In this document: piece by piece, positions 1 through 5,435 of the stretch | Numbering within the stretch: the stretch's first letter is position 1 | Layout: each line of letters opens with the position of its first letter | From: Candidatus Zhuqueibacterota bacterium RBG_16_48_16 | GTDB lineage: Bacteria > Zhuqueibacterota > Zhuqueibacteria > Residuimicrobiales > Sediminimicrobiaceae | DNA length: 5,865 bases | Direction of reading: 5' to 3' | Assembly: GCA_001771235.1 (NCBI GenBank) | Contig: METF01000230.1 | Span: 1-5,865 of the forward strand | Made by a program: the position numbers and the translations under genes | Notes under the pieces: generated by a model | Told to the model about the DNA's origin: nothing | Databases searched by the model: none | The model's input: the letters and a program-made list of their open reading frames with translations, nothing else

Positions 1-806
1 TCACGAGGATCGTTGTCCTCGGTGGTATAGTCTTCGCCGCTTATCGAATAGAACGGATAACCAAAAGTGACACCGTTGACAAAATCCCAGCCGATCCAAT
101 CGTCGCTGTATGAATTGCCGTCGTCATCGGTCGAGGCTGCTCCGTCCAGCTCCGTTGTGTTGATCCACATATTGCCGCGGGCATTTTGGGGACTGCCCAG
201 GGAGGCGCTGCTGCCACCCAGGTCCTTGTGGAAATAGCGCACGCCCGTATCCAGAATGGCCACGATGATGTCGCTGTTGCCGCGCTGGATATCCCAGGCT
301 TCCGGCGCATCGACATCGGCATCATTGGCTTGATTCAGATGCGTCTGGAGCGAATAATAGGTATCCTGTGGAGTCGAAGCGGCAACGGCATGGATGCCAA
401 TCGGCTGGGCGTCGACGACGCCATCGATCTCCTTGATTTCTTGCGCGACAGCGAGAACATCCATTTTTTCGGTAAATGTAATCCTGAACCATTTTGATAA
501 ATTCACCGATGCGGCGCGATGTCGATTCAGCTTTATCGAAGAGAATTGGCGCTTCATGCGACCAATTTTTTGAATGCGGTTTTGAAAGGCTTTTTTGTTT
601 ATTAAAGATGCATCCTGCAGCACTCCCAGGGCGGCGGATGAGGAAAGGTCGGGCCGATCGAGCTTGACGACAATTTCATCGGGCACGTATCCTACAAAAG
701 AAGAGGTAAACGGCCTTGCGATGTAATCGATTCCCGGGGCAGCGGAAAACGAAAAGAATTCAAACAATAACAAAAATAATACATATTTCTTTGCGGATCT
801 TGCCAT
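1..806 (-). CDS. Subtilisin-like (S8) serine protease, N-terminal part, cut by left edge
   Basis: An open frame of 268 codons runs from the ATG at 806-804 to the window edge without a stop, so the C-terminus is missing. Seen: a signal peptide (about residues 1-23: MARSAKK, then a Leu/Phe-rich core, then SAA); a prodomain of about 40-140 (YVPDEIVVKL near 40-49, and WFRITF...IKEIDGVVDAQP at 106-135, resembling the prodomain of fervidolysin-type subtilases); and the start of the catalytic domain, with DADVDAPEAWDI at 162-173 and the catalytic Asp in ILDTGV (Asp186). The acidic TDDDGN...WIGWDFVN stretch (226-244) usually precedes the catalytic His motif (GHGTH) in this family. The frame stops at DNDPR just before it, so His and Ser cannot be checked. 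Role by family: secreted endopeptidase, made as a zymogen and matured by removal of the prodomain. It lies 59 bases downstream of the dockerin-type gene, probably co-transcribed, with a possible promoter of its own. The start has only a weak purine stretch (AGAAGA) before it. The family call is firm; substrate and total length are unknown. Confidence 0.9.
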   Translation of the reverse strand, partial: MARSAKKYVLFLLLFEFFSFSAAPGIDYIARPFTSSFVGYVPDEIVVKLDRPDLSSSAALGVLQDASLINKKAFQNRIQKIGRMKRQFSSIKLNRHRAASVNLSKWFRITFTEKMDVLAVAQEIKEIDGVVDAQPIGIHAVAASTPQDTYYSLQTHLNQANDADVDAPEAWDIQRGNSDIIVAILDTGVRYFHKDLGGSSASLGSPQNARGNMWINTTELDGAASTDDDGNSYSDDWIGWDFVNGVTFGYPFYSISGEDYTTEDNDPR

Positions 807-822
807 TTTTCTTCTAGCAAAA

Positions 823-853
823 ATTATATCTGACCGGTCACATTCCCCCTCAA
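823..853 (-). promoter_or_regulatory. Possible internal promoter for the subtilase gene, with palindrome in the spacer
   Basis: On the minus strand a perfect -10 hexamer TATAAT lies at 828-823, 16 bases before the subtilase ATG. A partial -35 (TTGAGG, 853-848) stands 19 bases upstream, longer than the ideal 17. The spacer holds the perfect 10-bp palindrome TGACCGGTCA (831-840). Such a palindrome is expected a few times by chance in a window this size, so only its position makes it notable. If used, the 5' leader would be about 10 bases. Read-through from the upstream gene is the alternative. Confidence 0.3.
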
Positions 854-865
854 GATTTAATTCCA

Positions 866-1849
866 TCACGGTGCGGTAGAAACAGCACCGGCGCCGGCGT
901 TATTATACCACATCACATAATCCTCGGTCGTGACCTGTGAATCCAGATTCAGATCGCCAGCGACATAGCCTGTGGAACCGGCAGAGGCAGCAGACAGCCA
1001 TTGGTCATAGTCCAAAGCATTAATTATGCCATCCTGGTTCAAATCGCCACAATACATTCCCCACCGTGTTTGGCTCAGTTGTTTGCAGCCATGATCGCCC
1101 GCAAACTGCGTGCTGGCCGAGGTAAAATCATATTCGCTGGCAATCGCCGCGGAAAGTGGCATCGCCGAAGCGCTCATGACCGCCAGGTGATTCCGCTGGC
1201 GAACGACGATATAATAATCATCGTCGCCGGCGGCGGGAAAGCCGATTTGGGCTGTGCTCCCATCCTTTTCAACGATTCTTCCCGCATTTGTGATCAGAAA
1301 TGATTTTCTGGCAACGACGGTCGAATCGGCTCCCCGCACCAATTCCGCCAGCACCCAGTCAACCATGTCCTGTGGCATACTCGATAGAGTAACCGGCGCC
1401 TGTTGATACGGCGAAACGAGCGGCAACCGCTCCTCCCGATACAGTCTGGTCGACATGGTGTCGCCGGCCGCGCTGTAAAATGTTTGCAAAAATATCCTGA
1501 CATTGGCCAACACATATTCCGACTCTCCCACCCGTTCGGAATATGCCGATTGGTTTCCCCATTTATCAACAGCCGTGACGATATAATACAAATGCACATT
1601 CGGGTCCGCCAGTCTGGAATCGGTGTGCACATATTGGGTGTTAAGCGTGGCCACGAGAAAATTGTCCGCCCCCGGGGTAAAATAGGGAAACGTCTCGCAA
1701 TAGATGTTATAATAAACCCCATCCGATTCGGGCGAGTCGTTCACATCGTTGGTGACGGCATCCCAGGATATGGTTACGCTTTGCCCGTAATTTTCGCGGA
1801 AAAAACCAAGAAAAATGACCAGGTGAATAAATATGATATTGCGTTTCAT
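866..1849 (-). CDS. Secreted fibronectin type III / dockerin-like repeat protein
   Basis: 327 residues. Seen: a signal peptide (about 1-22, MKRN then a hydrophobic core, cleavage near YGQS); a fibronectin type III-like domain (about 24-108: SWDAVTND near the start, YNIY at 47-50, YYIVTAVDKWGNQSAYS at 88-104); a middle module (about 113-250) with RLPLVSPY, VDWVLAEL, VVARKSFL, YYIVVRQRNHLAVMSASA and YDFTS; and two C-terminal calcium-loop repeats of dockerin type I style. Repeat 1 (268-284, GDLNQDG...LDYDQW) has ligand positions D269, N271, D273, N277 and D280. Repeat 2 (298-314, GDLNLDS...EDYVMW) has D299, N301, D303 and D310, with Ser replacing the usual Gly. I recall similar middle modules in many surface or secreted proteins of FCB bacteria, but know no established function. 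No type IX sorting domain ends the protein. No enzyme motif is seen; a structural or adhesive extracellular role is inferred, possibly with the following protease. No clear Shine-Dalgarno precedes the ATG; the signal peptide supports this start. Confidence 0.8.
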   Translation of the reverse strand: MKRNIIFIHLVIFLGFFRENYGQSVTISWDAVTNDVNDSPESDGVYYNIYCETFPYFTPGADNFLVATLNTQYVHTDSRLADPNVHLYYIVTAVDKWGNQSAYSERVGESEYVLANVRIFLQTFYSAAGDTMSTRLYREERLPLVSPYQQAPVTLSSMPQDMVDWVLAELVRGADSTVVARKSFLITNAGRIVEKDGSTAQIGFPAAGDDDYYIVVRQRNHLAVMSASAMPLSAAIASEYDFTSASTQFAGDHGCKQLSQTRWGMYCGDLNQDGIINALDYDQWLSAASAGSTGYVAGDLNLDSQVTTEDYVMWYNNAGAGAVSTAP

Positions 1850-1995
1850 TGGATTGAAAATGCTTTATGAATATCCCATCGATCAAATGCCGGTTAATAT
1901 TTTTCGATATGCTGTTTGATGCAAATCCGGGGCCGATTTCCACGAAATCAATTATAATTCTCAAAATGCGCTGCCCGGACCACGTACGGCTAACT

Positions 1996-2029
1996 GTTAA
2001 ATAATTAACCGGTTCTTTTTTATAAAAAA
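1996..2029. repeat. Cluster of three adjacent palindromes
   Basis: Three inverted repeats lie end to end or overlapping: GTTAA-N4-TTAAC (1996-2009), AACCGGTT (2007-2014) and the perfect 14-bp TTTTTTATAAAAAA (2016-2029). They sit near the middle of the divergent intergenic region, where a regulator or bidirectional promoter would be expected. They are A+T-rich, so part of the symmetry may be compositional. As RNA, the 14-mer cannot fold into a useful hairpin because it has no loop, so a DNA-level role is more likely than a terminator. Confidence 0.35.
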
Positions 2030-2156
2030 CAGGAGCAACAACCTTTTTCGAGTTCCATTAAATACCCTGAGGGAGCATGTCTCCGATTGATACAAAAAAC
2101 ACAATTTCGTTGTAACAAAATAATCAACCAGAGCTTTCTGAGAGGTGATTAGAATC

Positions 2157-2279
2157 ATGTTTTGCTATCGGTGTCGCAGTATCTATTTAGCCCACGAAAC
2201 ACACGAAAAAAAAGAAAACATCTTGAAATTGGCCCTGCCGGTTGTTATTTTAAGCGGCACATTCTTTGAAAAACAATGA
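2157..2279 (+). CDS. Possible 40-residue leader ORF overlapping the lipoprotein start
   Basis: ATG at 2157 opens a 40-codon frame ending in TGA at 2277-2279. That stop overlaps the ATG of the lipoprotein gene (2276-2278) in the ATGA arrangement typical of translational coupling. A strong Shine-Dalgarno-like AGAGGTGAT (2141-2149) stands 7 bases before the ATG, whereas the lipoprotein start itself has none. The peptide begins MFCYRCRS, has a charged middle (HETHEKKEN) and a hydrophobic stretch (LALPVVILSG); I recognise no family. Against it: the charged middle is encoded by a CACGAAA tandem repeat rather than obviously selected sequence, other genes here do not use Shine-Dalgarno sites, and a promoter candidate at 2223-2251 would start transcription inside it. 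It may be a real leader peptide or chance. Confidence 0.3.
   Translation: MFCYRCRSIYLAHETHEKKENILKLALPVVILSGTFFEKQ
2193..2208 (+). repeat. Short tandem repeat CACGAAA, two copies with 9-base period
   Basis: CACGAAA occurs at 2193-2199 and again at 2202-2208, followed by an A-rich tract. From memory, similar CACGAAA-type tandem motifs occur in intergenic DNA of diverse environmental bacteria, sometimes as dispersed copies. With two units here, a dispersed repeat family can only be suspected. Confidence 0.4.
2223..2251 (+). promoter_or_regulatory. Candidate promoter for the lipoprotein gene
   Basis: TTGAAA (2223-2228, five of six matches to TTGACA) is followed after exactly 17 bases by TATTTT (2246-2251, four of six matches to TATAAT). 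Transcription would start near 2258, giving a leader of about 18 bases before the ATG at 2276. A+T-rich intergenic DNA often produces such matches, and FCB organisms may use a different consensus. Confidence 0.35.
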
Positions 2280-3961
2280 AAAAAGTACTCCTTAAAATAT
2301 CCCCGTACATGGGGCTGCTGCTCTTGTGGGCCTGCGCCAAACAGGGCTTTCCTCCCGGCGGACCGGTGGATAAAACCTCTCCGCGCATTTTAGACACGTA
2401 CCCGGCCAACGGCTCAACGCTTATACCTCCGGATACCAGGATCGAATTCATCTTTAACGAGGGGATCGATCATCCTTCGTGCGAGGAATCGATCTTTATT
2501 ACGCCGTATCCCGGTGAGGAGGTAAAATACAAATGGCGCGGCAAAAAGCTTCGCGTAGAGATTCCCGGCGGCCTGCTGCCAAACCGAACCTACGTCATAA
2601 CCATAGGCACCGGCAGCCGGGATCGCCGTAATAACGCTATGAAGGAATCCTTTTCCCTGGCATTTTCAACCGGAGAAAATCTGGACGATGGCGTCATCGA
2701 AGGAAACGTCTACGGCAAAGGCAGGGTGGAGGGTACGCAAATCCGGGCTTATGACATTGTCGAAATGCCCGATCCGAATCCATCCGCCACGCCGCCGATC
2801 TATATTACCCAGGCAAGCGCCGACGGCAGATTTAAAATGTCCTACCTGGCGTTAAGCCGTTACCGCCTTTTCGCCATGAACGACCGGGATGGCAACGGAC
2901 TGTACGACCCCGAATACGATGCCATCGGCGTTGCCAGCAAAGACGTGCTATTGGCCAAAGACAACAACTCGATCCGCGGCCTGAATTTTCAGGTGGCTGT
3001 CCGCGACACCACGCCGCCGGTATTGAAAGATGTTTCGGTTCCGGATCGAATTCACCTGACCCTGGTTTTTTCCGAGCCGATGGATTCGACATATTTGTCA
3101 GAAATCTCCAACGTTGACATTTTTTCGCCGGACGACAGCCTGGAAATTCTCGCTCTCTACCACGACCGCCACAATCCGGCTTATCTTCATGTCCTGACAA
3201 AAATTCAGCAGGCGGGGAAGAAATATACCGTTTCGGTAAAACAAGGCACCGATCTTTGGGGCTTGCCATTAGTGGCGGATTCGAGTCGTGTGGAGTTCAG
3301 CGGCAGCGACCGCGCCGACTCGACAAGACCAGCCTTTTTAGAAATGACACCAAAAGACAGCACAAAGACGGTGTCCGTCGACCAGTCCATCCATCTGCTG
3401 TTTTCCGATTTTATGGACACGACCCAATTTCTGCGGCATGTAACACTCATGGATACTTTAGGGAACAAGGTGGGGCTGCGAGCGCTCTGGCCAAACCTCA
3501 GAAAAGTGTATTGCTATCCAGACACATTGCTCGGGGCCTTGACCGACTATAATTTTATCGTGAACGTCGATTCCGTGTTCGATTATGCCGGCAATGCGCT
3601 CGCCGATACGCTTTTCAAAAAATCTTTTAAAACGTTGAATCCCGATACCCTTTCTTCAATTTCCGGTCGGATTCATGATGCGGATAGCCTGGCGAAGGGG
3701 AGATTTCACATCCGGGCCGCCGAAAAGAAAGGCGGTGAGTATGCTATTTGGACCGAGAACGACGCCGTCTATTCATTTAAAAACGTAATGCCCGGACTCT
3801 ACACCCTGGAAATTTTTCGGGATGAAGATGAAGACGGCAGGTTCAGCTACGGCCAGCCTTTTCCCTACCGGCCTGCTGATCGATTTTATGTTTACTCCGA
3901 TACGATCGATGTTCGCTCCAAATGGCCGAACGAGGGGAACGATATCATTTTTCCGCGGTAA
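2276..3961 (+). CDS. Ig-like (SbsA/Big_5) domain lipoprotein
   Basis: 561 residues. Seen: a lipoprotein signal peptide (MKK, hydrophobic core, lipobox LWAC with Cys20 as the lipidated residue; the Trp at -2 is unusual). Next comes a short linker typical of FCB lipoproteins (KQGFPPGGPVDKTSPRI). Domains in order: SbsA-type Ig-like domain 1 (about 34-132, PANGSTLIPPDTRIEFIFNE...); a transthyretin/carboxypeptidase-regulatory-like domain (about 138-242) with the acidic loop DRDGNGLYDPEYD (203-215); Ig-like domain 2 (about 246-342, LTLVFSEPMD at 261-270); Ig-like domain 3 (about 351-452, SIHLLFSDFMD at 371-381); and a second regulatory-like domain (about 460-561) with RDEDEDGRFSYG (515-526) and an ending of the RFYVY...VRSKWPNEGNDIIF type known from Bacteroidota-like proteins. 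No catalytic motif. Inferred role: a beta-rich, outer-membrane-anchored structural or cell-envelope protein. The ATG overlaps the stop of a possible leader ORF. It ends 27 bases before the convergent ATPase gene. Confidence 0.85.
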   Translation: MKKVLLKISPYMGLLLLWACAKQGFPPGGPVDKTSPRILDTYPANGSTLIPPDTRIEFIFNEGIDHPSCEESIFITPYPGEEVKYKWRGKKLRVEIPGGLLPNRTYVITIGTGSRDRRNNAMKESFSLAFSTGENLDDGVIEGNVYGKGRVEGTQIRAYDIVEMPDPNPSATPPIYITQASADGRFKMSYLALSRYRLFAMNDRDGNGLYDPEYDAIGVASKDVLLAKDNNSIRGLNFQVAVRDTTPPVLKDVSVPDRIHLTLVFSEPMDSTYLSEISNVDIFSPDDSLEILALYHDRHNPAYLHVLTKIQQAGKKYTVSVKQGTDLWGLPLVADSSRVEFSGSDRADSTRPAFLEMTPKDSTKTVSVDQSIHLLFSDFMDTTQFLRHVTLMDTLGNKVGLRALWPNLRKVYCYPDTLLGALTDYNFIVNVDSVFDYAGNALADTLFKKSFKTLNPDTLSSISGRIHDADSLAKGRFHIRAAEKKGGEYAIWTENDAVYSFKNVMPGLYTLEIFRDEDEDGRFSYGQPFPYRPADRFYVYSDTIDVRSKWPNEGNDIIFPR

Positions 3962-3988
3962 GTGAGGACACCGATTTTTATGCGATCA

Positions 3989-5173
3989 TCATAAATCCTG
4001 GGCAAGAATTGTCCCACTGGCCGTCGAATAATCTTGAGAAACGACGTAGCACTCATCTATGTTCAGGGCCTCAGATAACTTTTTCAATCTCACAAAGTCC
4101 TGCTCGTATGCCCTCTTTTTCACCTCAAAAGCGGTTTTCTGATCAGGCAATATAAAATCGATTTCAGCTCCGCTGCGTTTTTGGTAGTAATTTATTTTTC
4201 CGTGCTGATGAATATTTTTAAAGACCGCATTTTCGAGCAATGCGCCATCCGAAACTTTACCAAACAGATTGATGATGCCATTGTCACAAAAATAGATCTT
4301 TTTGGTGCCGCTGACTTCTCTATCCACATTCTGGCTAAGAGGGGGGACTCTAAAGATAAAATAGGTACCTTCCAAAAATGCAAGATACGAGTAGACGGTT
4401 TCTCTCGAAACTCCTAATTCGGAGGATAGCTTTGATATATCCAATTTCGAACCAACGCGCTGCATCAACAAAAGCAGCATATCACGGAAAGAACTCATCT
4501 GACGGAAATCAGCTATCCTTCTGACATCCATTTCAAAATAAGAAGTGAAAATATCTTTCAAGTACAGCTTCTTTTGTGCCTCATCGTCTGCTAACGCGAC
4601 TTGTGGAAATCCGCCAAAAGCCAGGTACTCTTTATAGAGTTTTTCGGTCTTTTGATAGGCAACAAAATTCTTGTGTTGTTCCTTTTCTTTAAGAATAGCT
4701 GGAATTTCCCTTTTGACCCCCTTAAAAACCAGGAACTCTTCAAAAGTAAGGGAAGAGAGCTCAAACACAATCTTTCTTCCCGCCAGACTTTCCGGAAACA
4801 GGTTTTTCAGGTAAAAACTGCTTGAGCCGGTCAGGAAAAATTTCACGTCGTAGTGATCGTGCAAATATTTGACAGCTTTTACGATTTGCGGCATCGCCTG
4901 TATTTCGTCGAGAAAAATATAGGCCCTTTCTTTGTTGGTTATGCCGTAGGAGCGCAAATTGGGCCAAATGTTGTTATAGTCCACTTCTTCAAATATTTTT
5001 TGCTCGAGAACATTCTCAAGGTCGAGAAAAGTTTTATTATCGCTGGCAACTTGATCGTAAATCATCTGCAGCACGGTGGTTTTGCCTACCCTGCGCATGC
5101 CAGTTATAACAACAATCTCTCTCGTATCAAACTGTGATTTGATGCCTTGTAATATTTTTCTTGGAAATCGCAT
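3989..5173 (-). CDS. AAA_14 / DUF4143 family ATPase (COG1373-type)
   Basis: 394 residues, a usual full length for this group. Seen: Walker A GMRRVGKTT (25-33, Lys31); Walker B YIFLDE (85-90, Asp89-Glu90); sensor-1-like FFLTGSSS (112-119); and the conserved SLAGR (129-133). GGFP (188-190 region) opens the DUF4143 part, which includes a winged-helix-like stretch (about 243-275, ISKLSSELGVSRETVYSYL). A C-terminal PD-(D/E)XK-like core has GAEIDF (335-340) and FEVK (349-352). Known of the family: widespread in bacteria and archaea, patchily distributed and often multicopy, with no agreed cellular function. Cytosolic, as no signal or membrane segment is seen. Whether the nuclease-like fold is active cannot be told. 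The ATG at 5173 gives the typical N-terminus just ahead of Walker A and sits directly behind a strong promoter with no room for a ribosome-binding site. Single 60-base lines counted by hand gave 25 and 29 G+C against 34 in one line of the lipoprotein gene, hinting at recent acquisition. Confidence 0.9.
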   Translation of the reverse strand: MRFPRKILQGIKSQFDTREIVVITGMRRVGKTTVLQMIYDQVASDNKTFLDLENVLEQKIFEEVDYNNIWPNLRSYGITNKERAYIFLDEIQAMPQIVKAVKYLHDHYDVKFFLTGSSSFYLKNLFPESLAGRKIVFELSSLTFEEFLVFKGVKREIPAILKEKEQHKNFVAYQKTEKLYKEYLAFGGFPQVALADDEAQKKLYLKDIFTSYFEMDVRRIADFRQMSSFRDMLLLLMQRVGSKLDISKLSSELGVSRETVYSYLAFLEGTYFIFRVPPLSQNVDREVSGTKKIYFCDNGIINLFGKVSDGALLENAVFKNIHQHGKINYYQKRSGAEIDFILPDQKTAFEVKKRAYEQDFVRLKKLSEALNIDECYVVSQDYSTASGTILAQDL

Positions 5174-5179
5174 GTGTCA

Positions 5180-5208
5180 AATATACAATATTGTACCTAA
5201 TTTGTCAA
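5180..5208 (-). promoter_or_regulatory. Strong promoter of the DUF4143 ATPase gene, probably leaderless
   Basis: On the minus strand TTGACA (5208-5203, perfect -35) and TATATT (5185-5180, five of six -10 matches) are separated by exactly 17 bases. The same DNA reads TATATTTG (5185-5178), matching the Bacteroidota-type -7 element TAnnTTTG, with TTG 20 bases upstream as the -33 element. Only six bases lie between the -10 hexamer and the ATG at 5173, so transcription should start at or within a base or two of the ATG, leaving no leader and no Shine-Dalgarno. Confidence 0.75.
5184..5195. promoter_or_regulatory. Operator-like perfect palindrome in the ATPase promoter spacer
   Basis: TACAATATTGTA is a perfect 12-bp palindrome lying between the -35 and -10 boxes and overlapping two bases of the -10. 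A protein bound there would block RNA polymerase. A further inverted repeat, TTGTC (5202-5206) and GACAA (5218-5222), overlaps the -35, and TTGACA recurs on the minus strand at 5180-5175, 28 bases from the -35 copy. The regulator is unknown. Autoregulation through the winged-helix-like part of the ATPase is possible but purely inferred. Confidence 0.45.
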
Positions 5209-5435
5209 CTAGTGATAGACAATTTTGATGCTTTGTGTTGTGCTTGCTCTGTTGTCTTTACGATTGTATAAATCTGATTTGCATGACGTGATGCCCCTGC
5301 ATAGGAACAGTTATATCTTCGATCGTCCCAAGTCAACGAAACAATTCAGGAGCCGGAGGATTCCTCGTCTCCCCCGATCCCACCCTTTCAGAGAAAGTAT
5401 TTTTATGGCCAATCGGTACTATCAGAAACCAAAAT

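Larger units (their letters stand above)
1850..2275. other. Divergent intergenic region (426 bases)
   Basis: This region separates the minus-strand secreted-protein pair from the plus-strand lipoprotein gene and must hold promoters for both directions. It is A+T-rich and contains a palindrome cluster (1996-2029), a -10-like TATAAT on both strands within AATTATAATT (1950-1959) without a matching -35, a plus-strand promoter candidate at 2223-2251, and a 40-codon mini-ORF (2157-2279). No long coding frame, tRNA or transposon end was found. ATCAAA at 1882-1887 and TTTGAT at 1915-1920 could pair in the leader of the minus-strand gene, but the loop is long and support is weak. Confidence 0.7.
5174..5435. 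other. Intergenic region between the two ATPase genes (262 bases)
   Basis: Only the promoter and operator-like elements of the complete ATPase gene are recognisable, all between 5174 and 5222. CTTTC-AGA-GAAAG (5385-5397) could form a small 5-bp hairpin downstream of the second ATPase gene, but no T-tract follows, so it is not a convincing terminator. An open plus-strand frame beginning near 5225 runs into the antisense of the next ATPase gene and looks non-coding. Confidence 0.6.

Noticed and set aside
41..497. Frames at 41-325 (minus) and 186-497 (plus) inside the protease gene
   Set aside because: The correct minus-strand frame gives an uninterrupted subtilase N-terminus with signal peptide and ILDTGV; the others are out-of-frame shadows.
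1001..1870. Open frames on the plus strand opposite the dockerin-type protein (about 1001-1303 and 1403-1870)
   Set aside because: They are antisense to a gene with a signal peptide and clear domains, have no recognisable protein features, and show the composition expected of a reverse-frame shadow.
2077..2115. A 12-codon ORF beginning at ATG 2077 after a purine-rich stretch
   Set aside because: Very short, the purine stretch is too close to the ATG, and it has no overlap or coupling with the next frame.
2832..3552. Alternative frames inside the lipoprotein gene (about 2832-3269, 3205-3468, 3256-3552)
   Set aside because: They overlap fully with well-supported Ig-like domains in another frame and contain no family motif.
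3977..3995. TTTATG/CATAAA inverted repeat in the convergent gap as a bidirectional terminator
   Set aside because: The stem is only six mostly A-T pairs with a seven-base loop, it overlaps the ATPase stop codon, and no proper T-tract follows; too weak to call.
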